Both the position numbers and the translations under genes were made by a program. A DNA stretch of 28,012 nucleotides from Chara braunii (Eukaryota > Streptophyta > Charophyceae > Charales > Characeae), in assembly GCA_003427395.1 (NCBI GenBank), contig BFEA01000367.1, positions 39,810 through 67,821 of the forward strand, given 5' to 3'. Under the pieces are notes generated by a model that did no database searches, had not been told where the DNA came from, and saw only the letters and a program-made list of their open reading frames with translations. The stretch's first letter is position 1, and each line of letters opens with the position of its first letter. Below, piece by piece: positions 1-9,289 of this stretch.

Positions 1-1411
1 GTAAGTGTCGTGTGACTTGGGTGTTCCCACGGTGGACGCATGGTGCTGCATGGCCTGTTGGGGGAACTCTGCAGTGTTGGTTGTGTGTGTGAGTGTGTGG
101 ACTGCTTTCTCACCTGATGGATGGATGGATGATGTATCTTGTTCCTAACGGCGTATCTTTGTATAGTGCATTGTCTTTTCATTTTTGAACGGCTGTAAGT
201 AGAAGGTTCCTGCTGAGGTTGTCTTTTCCTTTTCAGTGCAGTAGAGGCAGTTCGGGACCATCTTGGGATGCCTTTCCAGTTGGTCCTGGTCCACGACCTA
301 CTTGGGACCCTTTGGGACTCTGTGAGATCAGGCCTAACGAGACAGGACCCTTTGGCCCCAAATCTGTGGCCGTCTGTTGCATTTCTCTGCTGCGCTGGAA
401 CTGGGGGACAGACAGCTAGTAGGGGCATTCGCCTTTTGAGGCGATCCTGATTGGGTGTATCCACACACTCTTATCGCACTGCCCGGTGTCTGGCTCGGTG
501 ACCATCTGCGCCCCTCGAAAACTCCATTGCTTCAATTGGTTGATCCTTTGTTTGACTTATTTTGTGATGCATGATCTGAGTTAGGTTGGTCAAGAGGGGA
601 TCTCGAGTCTGATCTGACCAGACCCATTCGTTAAACAACCACTACCTCTGTCACTCTTGGGAAAAATGGGAAAACTGGCTGTTTTCCCATCTTTTCCAAA
701 CTTTTCGGGGGTTGGACGAGGCTCGGCAGTTGGGTCTTGTGCCTTCAAAAACAAAAAGAAAAACAAAAGATCATGTCGGGGAGGGTCGTGCACCAAGTTG
801 TGCTCACACCAAAACTCACATGTTCGTATCTAACCGCTATAGTGGCCAGTTTCAGGTTTTCATTGTTTGTGTTTCTTGTTTTCTTTCTTTTTAAAGTTTT
901 GGTGCCTCGCCAGGGAGGCACGGCGCGGTCCAGGGAGGAGGGCATGCCCACACTCTTACTTTGTAGAATGTATAAACCCGTTTTCCTGGCCTAAGTTCAG
1001 TTTCAATTTTTTTTGTCCTTTTCCTTCTTCCGTGGACCTGACACCCTTGCCGTAATGCCCTCACTGAGGGCATACCCACACAACGACTTTGGGCTAGGTA
1101 TCTACCTGGTATCACGTCCAGAGGGGTGTTTGTTTTTTTACTTTTATTTTTTTGTGGCTGCGAGCGGGTCGTTTTTCGAAAGTATGGCCGTGCTTTTTCT
1201 CTTTTTTTTTCAGGAGAGTACCAGATGAGAAACAAAACGGGGAATCCAGGCTCGGCAAAACTCGGTGCGCAGTGAAAATCAGGGTCGGCATTATTCTGTG
1301 GATCATGGACTTCTGCCTCATGGGATATGATGTGGGCAGATCGTGTATGTTTGGGATATTATCCCCTCATGATGTCATTTATCTCGGCTTGTTTGTTGTT
1401 TATTTTTGCAG
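1..1411 (+). other. Partial upstream intron of the FAAH-like host gene
   Basis: This span lies upstream of the first recognisable amidase exon and ends in a T-rich tract followed by TTTTTGCAG, a good plant 3' splice site with AG at 1410-1411. I found no amidase-like coding in it. The window opens with GTAAGT, a perfect donor consensus, so the intron could start at base 1, but the preceding exon is outside the window. Other contents are a GATG microsatellite near 115-131, a 5-bp-stem hairpin TCGCC/GGCGA near 430-445, a perfect 10-bp-arm hairpin at 666-690, and a TGCCCTC/GAGGGCA hairpin near 1055-1071. Open frames here are short and look like chance. Confidence 0.6.
666..690. repeat. Perfect 10-bp inverted repeat (hairpin)
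   Basis: ATGGGAAAAC (666-675) and GTTTTCCCAT (681-690) are exact reverse complements around the 5-nt loop TGGCT. It sits in intron sequence with no gene nearby. Function is unknown; it is listed because hairpins recur through this window. Confidence 0.7.
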
Positions 1412-1473
1412 CGAAACTAATGAGCTATATTGTTGCACCCAATTTCATCGGTCTGCCTGCAATTACAGTCCCG
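1412..1473 (+). CDS. FAAH: Internal exon of a FAAH-like amidase
   Basis: This 62-nt exon is bounded by TTTTTGCAG and GTGAGT. Its 20 full codons read KLMSYIVAPNFIGLPAITVP, preceded by the last two bases of a split codon (nCG, probably Ala, so the upstream intron is phase 1). The segment matches the C-terminal part of amidase-signature enzymes, where a line of the form '(A)xLMxYVxxxNFxGLPAIxVPVGY' precedes 'DGLPIGLQ'; plant FAAH is the closest pattern I know. FAAH hydrolyses N-acylethanolamines and other fatty acid amides, usually at endomembranes. The catalytic Ser-Ser-Lys region is upstream and outside the window. The reading frame continues without a break into the exon at 26942, giving ITVP-VGHDRDGLPIG. 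GatA or another amidase is possible, but the run 'GRPWAEATLL' in the next exon favours FAAH. Confidence 0.75.
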
Positions 1474-1842
1474 GTGAGTTTGCCGCGTGCCCTTTCCTCC
1501 TCCCACAACCTCTCCTCTCCCAACAATTTCCGAACAATTGAGGGGTTATGCACGCATGGTACACTGTCAGATGTTCCAGTGGCACAAATTCATTTCTCAT
1601 CCAAGTGATCCGTGACCATCCGGGTTAAAAAATGGCTTGTTTTGCATGTGATCAACGCCGGCTGTTCGGTTCAGGGTAGTTGGACTCTATCATTTTCATA
1701 AATTCATTCATTTCAACCAGTTGCTGATGCCACTAAGAAACAAAAACGTGAATGAAAAAGGAAAATAAATTTAAAAGAGACTCTGATACATCAAGTCAAT
1801 GAAAAGGAAAAATGTATGTCTTTTTTTTTTTTTTTTTTTTTN

Positions 1843-1874
<32 letters not shown>

Positions 1875-2346
1875 CGCCCCCTGCAGTGCTAGTGGTGCTG
1901 GTAAAAGCAGACACCACTTGCATCTGGGGAGAGGCTCCATCTATTGGTGGGGTGCATCACCTGCTGGAAAACGGGTCCAGCGACCCATGTACAGAATGAA
2001 CCAGGAGGATATCAGGGAAGATGTCTGAGAAAATCCTGGAAGCACTGCTTACTCACACCTCCAGAGGATTAACTGTGCAGGTTGTTGAGAAATTGGAGAC
2101 CTGCTGCTGAGAATCAGTTCCTCCCTCCCCCCAACTATCCGTACCCACCCTGCCCCAGTCATTTTTACCACCCAATCCCCCGCTGTCAATCCCTCTGTTC
2201 GACATCGTGATAACTTGCTTGCCTCTCATAAGACACTCTTCCTGCCTTTTGATGCTTGAGCTTGATGATTGGTAGCCTTGTGCAGGCCCTTCCAACCCCC
2301 AGGGGGCACCGGGGGTGGATCTTTGTCCGATGAGCAGCAACTGTGA

Positions 2347-3981
2347 TCATTCAAGAACCTCCAGCAGAGAAAGGGGGTGAGGTGGGAAGGTGTCCAGGAA
2401 TTCTGACGGGGGTCTCAATGTTAGTCCAGTCATTGAAGATGAGGCGATAGTCCCTGGGGGCCCGTGTCCTGACAGAGTAGCCTGATCCGCCCCCCAATGC
2501 ACATGAGCAATCCACCCCCCGCGCTCCCTCCCCAGCCAGTCCTTGCAGAAGCCAGTGAGAGCTCGCTTGATATTCGTACGTTCTGAAAAATATCCAGTTG
2601 AGCTTTGACTGTATACCATCTGTTCATCAGTTCCAACTGGATCTGTTCCTTGATTTGCCCTGAGTTCTGTACCTTCCACTCTAACCCCTTCTAGCTTAAG
2701 CAGGCAACGCTGCCACCAAAGGGCCCAGAGGACAGATCGTCCGTAAAGTTAGACAGGTTAGCGATCGCTGGGCAGTGTCCAGTCAGTATCGTGTGCCACG
2801 ACCATGGCCGGGACACATCGGGCAAATGCGAGCAGTGCAACTGGCCACTGCATAAAGATATGCTCGATGGTCTCGTTCCACTTTCGTTGGGGAAGGTGTG
2901 TAGGCACCTCTGCCACCAAGGTAGTGCAGCTCCTTTTTGTTCCAGGCAAGTGTAGTCAATCAGTCAGGTGTTGGTGGGGAGGCAGCAATGAGCAATATGC
3001 CATTGCAATGATGTGACCTTAGCCGGTCTGACCTTGCCATCGTTGAACCATCTTATTGGTGTGACGAGGTACCGATCCAGATTGAGGTGCCTCGCCCACC
3101 TGTCATTAGTCTGATCTCGCAGCAGTCGTGTGGGACGGAGCATCCTATACGCGGTCTTGACTGACAGGCCATGGAGGTGAACCATCTTGCCCGACGTGTA
3201 TCCCACCCTCCCGGTAGACTTCCATTGCCATTTCTGCGGATCCAGGAGTAGCTCCTGAACAGGTGTTTATGGCTGAAAGATAGTAGTGACTTCCCCCTCC
3301 CCAAGCACGCGCACTCTGAAGACTTCTGTTTTGTCTCGCCACTCAAATGGGTTGCGGGATCCCCTCAGTTCGTTCCCTGGGCCTATTGTGTAGGATTCTA
3401 CCAGCACGTCTGAAACCCTTATCATGTGGAGCCTACCTATTCTGTTCAAATCATTTGGGAAACCAACCCAGTCCCCTTCCTTCAACGTGGGCCCTTGTTT
3501 GAGGAGCCTGTACCATGAGAGAGGGATCGCTTCAATGATTATGTCCAGGTGTCTGTCCACGTGATGGCAGTAACGAAGAGTGTCCCGCAGCTGGGAGGCC
3601 GACTTCCCGCCATTCTTCTCTTGGTCCCACAATCACCCAATGCGGAGCACCCCATGCTTAACCCAGTCTTTCCATGGTGCCGCTGAACTGCATAATACCC
3701 GCTCCTGGTGGGGTGTGATCCACCGATTCCCAAAAAGGAGTTGTCGGCACACATTCTCCCAGCCGACTGGGTACCAATTCATTGGGGAGGGGAAGCCGTC
3801 GCCAGTTGTTCAAGAGTGTTGGCCAAAAGTTTTCTACTGGTTTTCCTTGAACTTTATGGGGAATTAACCAGTAGAGGTCCTCCAGCCATGTAAGCGGATG
3901 TACCTCTGCGGGGTTGATGGGGGCTAGTCGGGCTATATGCTCCAGGGCTAGAGGCCGCCAGGGCATGGCTACAATCTGCAC
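2347..3981 (-). pseudogene. LINE ORF2 C-terminal remnant with zf-RVT-like region
   Basis: Four overlapping minus-strand frames (3658-3981, 3267-3632, 2964-3206, 2758-2949) read successively toward lower coordinates, like one ORF broken by frameshifts. The frames contain SVKTAYRMLR, then KVTSLQWHIAHCCLPTNT, then ETIEHIFMQWPVALLAFA. That order matches the zf-RVT domain of plant LINEs, where a W-rich segment, 'LPT' and an 'ETIEHIFxxCP' segment follow each other; here the usual Cys before Pro is Trp. Frame 2347-2679 continues toward the 3' end. No intact frame spans the domain, so the protein is dead. Assignment rests on motif pattern only. Confidence 0.5.
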
Positions 3982-4000
3982 ATTTGGGGTGAGGTCTCAC

Positions 4001-5100
4001 TTACCTGGATTCTTCATTGTCCGACTGTCCATGCTGATATCTTCTTCTCTCTCTCGGACATGTGGAGCCTGTACCGAGGTTGGAAACAGGGAGAACACAG
4101 CGCCCTGCAATGGGCGGTACTGATGTCCCCAACCCGGGAGGGTAGGTGTGAGTGCACCACCTACTGGCACCCTGCTTTAGGCTGACCAGTGGGTATGTTG
4201 CTTCTGCACATCGTCTGGGATTGCCCTTTTTGTTCTCTCCTAACGCATAGGCCCTTCTGTAGTCTTATGACCCATACTTCCTCTGACATTCCCAGCCTCT
4301 CCCAAGGCCTCTGCTGTCTTGCTCCTTCTTTGGTACGTGTGGTTGCACCTGTCTGTCTTTGCTGTTTGTCCAACCTTTGTAGAGAAGCATACATGGCTTG
4401 GAAGTTGTCCCCCCAGCATGCTCTTCCGTAAAATTTTGGGGATTGTGACCCCCTTCCTCATCGGGGCTGCAGTCTGATGACCTGGCAGGGACCGGTCACT
4501 GGACTGCAGTGCACATGTTACCTCTCGGAGTTCTCCTGTGCACTGGGTGAAACTACTTGTTTCAGTCTTAGCCCTGTTGGTTGCCCACACCCCTGCTCCT
4601 CTTAACACCTGCTCGATCTTCAGGGCTACTTCCGCCATGGCGCTGCAGCTAGCTCTTCAGCTCCTTGCATTTAGGGCCGAACTGGATTGGCAATCTCTGT
4701 GGAAGAGCCCTTATGAATAAGTACATGATGGGCTTCTATCCCATGGATGGAAGAGAGTGTCACTTACAATAGCAGAAAGTTGAAGCATGAGGGAAGACTG
4801 CCAATTGAAGAAAACTATGCAAGGCATTACATGTCGAAACACACATAGAGAGTCCATCGTGTCAGACACAGCGCTTGTGAATTACCCTTCTCACCTCACT
4901 GCTCAGGTGATCTGCGGCACACCCATTATCCATCTATCATATATAGGTGTTCTTCTCGTTATCTACTCCATGTCCCATGTCCTGTCTCTGTCCCTCCTCA
5001 TTTCTGCCCTTCTCCGCCTTGACGCTGCTTATCATGCTGTGTTTTTTCGAGCTCCATCGTCAATTAAATTGCACACCCATTACTGTTGATAAGCAGAACC
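4001..5100 (-). other. Probable 5' part of the LINE remnant, no clear domain
   Basis: The longest frame is minus 4240-4638 (132 codons), rich in charged and polar residues with no motif I recognise. It may be a LINE 5' segment or ORF1 fragment. Bases 4700-5100 contain no convincing coding. Near 5027-5093 TGCTTATCA and TGATAAGCA form a widely spaced inverted repeat just inside the suggested 5' end. Confidence 0.25.
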
Positions 5101-5780
5101 GTATGTCTAAATCCTGATGGAGTCACATGGATACAATGAAGTCAAGGGCTACTGCGAGGCACAAGGCCTCGATACGCCCTACTGGGCCCTATTTTCACCA
5201 CAGTCGGCCGCCCTAAGCGAAGGCATGGAGTGATGGTGGGAGTCGGCTATGGCAAAAAGAGAAAGTGATGCTGCACTCGGTTTCGAGCGGGATCGAGCGT
5301 AACGGAAGGGTAAGTAGAGGTTCTGGTGCCAAGCGAACCTGATTTTGAAGTTAGTTTCAGGAGAAAGTTAGTAGGACGAGAGGTTAGTGAAAGAGGAGGT
5401 GCGCGGAGACGTCAGAATGGAAGATATGGCGGGGGAGGGTGGCTATGTACCAGTCCGTGGTCCTGTAAAAGATTCGTTCCGATTTTTACTCATTCGGTCG
5501 GCGGCTTGTAGTGTGAATCCTGGCGTAATCATTATTGTTTGGAGTCGTGATCATGCTGCTGCTCCGCCATGGTCCGAAAGTCGAAGCTGCTGTACTAGAC
5601 TGCGTAGTAACGAGGACCTACAAAAGCTCCGAGTGGGCCGTGTGCAGGTTCCTTGGAAGAAGGTTCGGGGGCCCTGTAGTTCCCTGAACTGAAGTCCTGA
5701 GAGGCAACCTCTGCAACGGCCGTTTTTGGTAAGCGGAACCTGTAAGCGGGACAAGCGAGGCAGAAAGACTGAGGGAAAGT
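5101..5780. other. Unassigned stretch with a short LTR-like similarity
   Basis: Bases 5160-5230 contain GCCCTACT and GCCCTAAGCGAAGGC, which resemble the start of the gypsy 3' LTR at about 17176-17215 (GCCCTACT, GCCCTAAGTGAAGGC). This could be an LTR scrap of the same family, but the match is short. Overlapping frames at 5326-5692 on both strands show no recognisable domain. Confidence 0.25.
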
Positions 5781-6241
5781 GAACTCACCTGCCGGATCGA
5801 AAAGGTGTTGTGCTCCTTGCTGTGGCTGAAAGCTGGGACTGCCGGGTGGCAGGGTTGCTGCGCTTCTGGCTGCCGAGATTTTTCTTGCTGAAGCCTTGCT
5901 GCTGGTGTTGGGCCGCATTGCAGTGGCTACCACGAGGAGCAAAGGGTGGGCTGCAAAGCCAGAACATTCTTTGTTGCTCTTTTGTTGTGGGCTCCGTAGT
6001 CTGTCTCAACTACTGAGCTGCAGCAGCGGTTGTTGAGCCTACTACGGACTGCTGCGCTGCTTAGAGTACGGTTGCTTAGCGTTGTGTGACCCCAGTTGGA
6101 CCACGAGAGACGAAGGTGTGGTGTAGGGGGAGTGATCAGATTGCGAGGAGAGATAGTGCCGTAAACTGGGAGGTCGTCAGGAGGGGTTGTGTCGACAGCT
6201 TGACGTTGGTTTGATCGAGTTAATGCTTTTCTGGCCGCCAT
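5595..6241 (-). pseudogene. Possible gag-like reading frame of an unidentified retroelement
   Basis: A minus-strand frame starts at 6241 with MAARKALTRSNQRQ and runs to 5927. Frames 5785-6009 and 5595-5942 continue the same direction with Gln/Ser/Arg/Pro-rich low-complexity sequence (for example AAQHQQQGFSKKN). A short basic, Q-rich N-terminus with no enzyme motif is compatible with a retroelement gag, but no zinc knuckle or capsid motif is visible. The upstream (higher-coordinate) DNA has CGGGTTGCAATCCCG near 6384, resembling a tRNA T-arm. On the minus strand the hairpin array at 6755-7574 would lie upstream of this frame, as in a leader. Could equally be chance. Confidence 0.2.
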
Positions 6242-6754
6242 TGCGGGGTCCTCAGGCGCTTGAAGAGTTTAAGGCCCCGAGTCTGAGTGCACCATTCTTG
6301 TATCTGAGAGACTTAATGATTTTATTTCTGCTCTTCTTACTCTAAGTCTGGTCTATTGGTTCTGAGAGGAAGGCGGCAGGCGGGATTGCAACCCGTAATC
6401 CGTGCCAAGGCCTTTGTGGGAGGTTCGCCCCACTGATTGCGGGAGCTCAGCCGAAACTCAGGGGGAGTTCTGGAGGCATGGAACTGAGTGGTAATTTTCT
6501 GACTCCCTTTATAAACCCTGTTATAACCCCTATCTGTACTTCTTTCTATGTGTTGACTGAGTATATTGCATGTACCCTATATTTGACTTTAGGTTTGACT
6601 TTCAGGACATAACCCAGACTAAGTAAAGGAATGAGTGCATAACCCCAAATTTCAGTTTTATTGGTTGTCTGAAAGTAGATCGAAAAAAGGGGTTGCATCA
6701 GGGGGAAGGTTGGGAGGAAGGTAGTTTTGCTTGTGCTTGAACGGGTCTTAAAGG
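6242..6754. other. Intron sequence with nothing recognised
   Basis: No credible ORF, RNA gene or repeat boundary was seen. The base composition becomes more AT-rich toward the hairpin array. Confidence 0.4.
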
Positions 6755-7574
6755 GTCAGGCATTTCTAAGACAAATGGCCTGACTGCTGTGTTTATTCTT
6801 TTTTTTTAAAGGTCAAGCATTGTTTCTAAGACGAATGGCTTGGTTGCTGTGTTTCTTGACTTTTTTCTCCACAACCAGGCATTGTTTCTAAGACGAATGA
6901 CCTGGTTGTTGTTTCGTTTTGGGGTATTGATTTTGAAAACTTTAAGGACCAGATATTGTTTCTTAGACGAATGGTCTAGCAGCTGTTTATTTTGGGTGGT
7001 TTCTGAACAGTCTTTGGGTCTTGACCCAGAGTACTCTGTTTTTTTTTTGTTGAGAAAATAAGGTTGAGCATTGTTTCTAAGACGAATGGCTCAACTCTTT
7101 TGGTTGTTTTATTCTGAGGGAGGTTCAGGCCAAAGACTGGACATTGTTTCTAAGACGAATGGTCTAAGTCTGAGGCCACAGGATTTTAACATAGACAAGG
7201 GAATAAGACTCTCTATATTTCTATATTTATATGCTTATAAGAACAATGCTAGTTTCTAAGACGAATGGTCTGACTATAGCCTTACCGCAAATTGGGAGAA
7301 TATAATTAAAGAGCTATAACTGAAGGTAACCTTGGCCGACTGAGCATTGTTTCTAAGTCAAATGGCTCAGTCCTACGCCCACTTTTAACCATTAAACTCA
7401 GAAAAATATATATAACTTGGTTATTAAACAGATGAGGGCGACTAAGCATTGTTTCTAAGACGAATGACTTAGTCATATGCCCAATGAAGAGAGAAGTAGT
7501 TGTGCAACTTGTTCATGTATAACTAAGGCAAAGAGTTGGCATTGTTTCTAAGACGAATGGCCTAACTCAATGCC
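6755..7574. repeat. Array of ten hairpins with a near-constant core and covarying stems
   Basis: Ten copies of a core close to CATTGTTTCTAAGACGAATG occur at intervals of about 60-110 bp. CATT and AATG pair, and a single purine bulge (G or A) follows on the 3' side. Outside this lies a stem whose sequence changes from copy to copy but stays complementary: GTCAGG/CCTGAC (6755-6784), CAAG/CTTG (6814-6842), ACAACCAGG/CCTGGTTGT (6871-6909), AGA/TCT (6951-6977), GTTGAG/CTCAAC (7063-7095), AGACTGGA/TCTAAGTCT with one bulge (7134-7171), a degenerate copy (7248-7279), GACTGAG/CTCAGTC (7338-7372), GACTAAG/CTTAGTC (7440-7474) and GAGTTGG/CCTAACTC with one bulge (7533-7568). The last two also have outer GGGC/GCCC or GGCA/TGCC pairs. 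Copies 1, 4, 7 and 8 have small core changes. Strand of action is unknown. Confidence 0.9.
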
Positions 7575-7874
7575 CTATGTAAGCTGGGTATAAAGGGATA
7601 AATAATTGAAAGGCTATGAACTATTGTTTGCTAAGGATGATTTGGGTTGGTGAGAGTACTTACCTTTGTGGTTTCGCTTGCATGAGGCAGAGTGAGATCA
7701 CTATGTAGTCTGAGTTTCTGTTGATAGGTAGTTGCTTTATTTGCTCGACACGTGCTAGAGCCATAGGAGTTGGTCATAGGAGTTAGTTTCAATTCCTGCA
7801 TTTTCTGGGCTAAGTTTATTTTTACTTGGGTCGATTTTTGCATTTTTTTGGGATCATTTATGATACTTGGGTTT
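7575..7874 (-). other. Spacer with a short minus-strand frame
   Basis: A 70-codon minus-strand frame (7631-7843) reads MQKSTQVKINLAQKMQEL at its start and has no recognisable domain. AGGTAAGTA on the minus strand (plus TACTTACCT near 7657) resembles a donor splice site, but no matching exon was identified. Confidence 0.2.
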
Positions 7875-8470
7875 GTATAAAATGTTGGTAAGCCACTTTC
7901 TCTACGGGAAGCGCTGTCGAAATTTCTGCAAATCCAAGGAGTTAGTTAAATTTTGACTTTTCAAAGTTCAACTTGTCTAAATTTTATGCATGACTTAGTA
8001 TAAATCTGGGAAGTCTCCCTTCATAAAGGGAGTGCTGCCCAAATTTTTACTAATTCAGGGAGTTGGACAAAATTGGACTTTGGGGAGTCAAAAGTTACCT
8101 TCAAATTCTGAACTTAGCTTTGTATAAGTTTAGGAATAACACTTTTCTGGAGGGAATGCTGCCAAAATTTCTGCGAAACCAAGGAGTTAGTTAAATTTTG
8201 TCTTAGTTGAACTCAATCTTGCCTTTTGAATTCGAATCTGATTGAACTCAATCTTGCCTTTTGAATTCGAATCTGACCTAGTATAAAGTTGGGAAGTCTC
8301 TCCTTATTAAAGGGAGTGCTGCCCAAATTTTTACTAATTCAGGGAGTTAGACAAGATTTAACCTTTCTTGAGTTAAAGAGTATCTATGTGTTCATATTTG
8401 AGCTTATATAAATTTTGGAAAGACACTTTTCCTACGGGAAGCGTTATCGAAATTTTTCTAAAGTTTGGAG
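7875..8470. repeat. Minisatellite, about 125-bp unit, five copies
   Basis: Units start at GTATAA or ATATAA at 7875, 7998, 8122, 8281 and 8406. Each contains a run like 'GGGAAGtgCTgcCcAAATTTtT...aggGAGTTaG'. Spacing is 123, 124, 159 and 125 bp. The long interval is explained by a direct duplication of TTGAACTCAATCTTGCC plus flanking bases near 8207-8275. Alternate units (7998 and 8281; 7875, 8122 and 8406) resemble each other more, suggesting a two-unit higher-order repeat. Confidence 0.85.
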
Positions 8471-8488
8471 GAGATAGATTATATTCAA

Positions 8489-8762
8489 CAGGTGGTGACT
8501 CTGGCAATCCACCCTGAATATGGGAGATCCTGCAAAAGGTCTACCTTTTCTTTAGGCGCTTGCTTAGAGGTAGGTTCAAGTTAAGATAGTTAGAACGATT
8601 TTTGAGTACGAGCGCGATATGGAGATTGTTCTCCATAAACTTATAGATCTAGCTTGGGGGATTGACCTGTCTATGTTACAGGTCCTCTTGATCGTTTGAT
8701 TCAAAATCAGGTTTAGACTCAGCTGATCCTACAAGGATCATCTTTTGTTATCACTGATAACA
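8489..8762. repeat. Cluster of short perfect hairpins
   Basis: Seven inverted repeats follow each other in about 270 bp: GGTGG/CCACC (8491-8513), AAAAGGT/ACCTTTT (8534-8549), TATGGAG/CTCCATA (8618-8637), GACCTGT/ACAGGTC (8664-8684), TGATT/AATCA (8697-8709), TGATCCT/AGGATCA (8724-8740) and TGTTATCA/TGATAACA (8746-8762). Most arms are 7-8 bp and exact. They do not share the core of the array at 6755-7574. Confidence 0.8.
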
Positions 8763-9116
8763 GGTCGGTTGCCGATTCGTCGGTCTACGGCTCAACTCCA
8801 ATTTATCCTCAATACTCAACCTAAAAGGTTTTAACCCTGGTGATTTTATTGTTTTATTAAGGTTTTCACCCAGACTTTTATTCAATGGCCATTTAACAAA
8901 AGGTACTAAGTATTTAATTATGGTTGGTTGGACAAGGGTTGGGGCTTGCATGGCTAAGGCGAGGGGGTATGAGTATAGAGGTTGGCTGAAGTTGACACCG
9001 TATAGTGCGTGGACTTTTGGTTGACTTTTTGATGTGATTGCAGGTATGTATTGTGGTTCGGATTTGGAATTGACTGCCTGCGAGTACACACATATATACG
9101 GTTGTGAGGAGTCCAC
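8751..9116 (-). CDS. Hypothetical 121-codon frame, unrecognised
   Basis: This minus-strand frame begins MDSSQPYICVYSQAV and ends near the hairpin cluster. Composition is not low-complexity and includes a stretch LYSYPLALAMQAPTL, but no domain, signal peptide or catalytic motif is recognised. It lies in AT-rich repeat sequence inside the host intron, opposite to the host gene. It may be a remnant of the element that carries the hairpins, or chance. Confidence 0.15.
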   Translation of the reverse strand: MDSSQPYICVYSQAVNSKSEPQYIPAITSKSQPKVHALYGVNFSQPLYSYPLALAMQAPTLVQPTIIKYLVPFVKWPLNKSLGENLNKTIKSPGLKPFRLSIEDKLELSRRPTNRQPTCYQ

Positions 9117-9289
9117 TGTGATTGTGAGAAGTGATTGTCACATACTTATCTCCCTTTACAAATATATACTTATGTACCTATGTTGGGTGTTCGCGTGACC
9201 TGAGAGGGCCTACGCTTAAAGGTTAAATAGGGGTTGAGATTGAGAAGAGAAAGAAAACCCCGCTTTATTGTTGAATGCTTCTTAAAGAT

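Larger units (their letters stand above)
1821..5100 (-). mobile_element. Decayed non-LTR retrotransposon (LINE), minus strand, with poly(A) tail
   Basis: The plus strand carries a T run at 1821-1872 (one N at 1842), which is a poly(A) tail if the element reads on the minus strand. Upstream on that strand lie broken frames resembling the C-terminal end of plant L1-type ORF2, including a zf-RVT-like region near 2758-3206. The heptamer GTATGTC directly abuts the T run (1814-1820) and recurs at 5101-5107, a possible target-site duplication that would place the 5' end near 5100. Seven bases can match by chance, so that boundary is tentative. I did not find the core reverse transcriptase motifs (YxDD), so the copy is probably 5'-truncated or internally deleted. 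Confidence 0.5.

Noticed and set aside
219-1608. Additional host exons among the short plus-strand frames upstream of 1412
   Set aside because: None matches the expected preceding amidase segment, and splice sites do not frame them convincingly.
6755-7574. CRISPR array or integron attC array
   Set aside because: Spacing is irregular, the flanks are self-complementary rather than unique spacers, no cas or integrase gene is near, and the context is a eukaryotic intron. The attC consensus core (RYYYAAC/GTTRRRY) is absent.
6755-7574. Hammerhead ribozyme repeats (retrozyme)
   Set aside because: The conserved core lacks CTGATGA and the GAAA-stem arrangement required for hammerheads.
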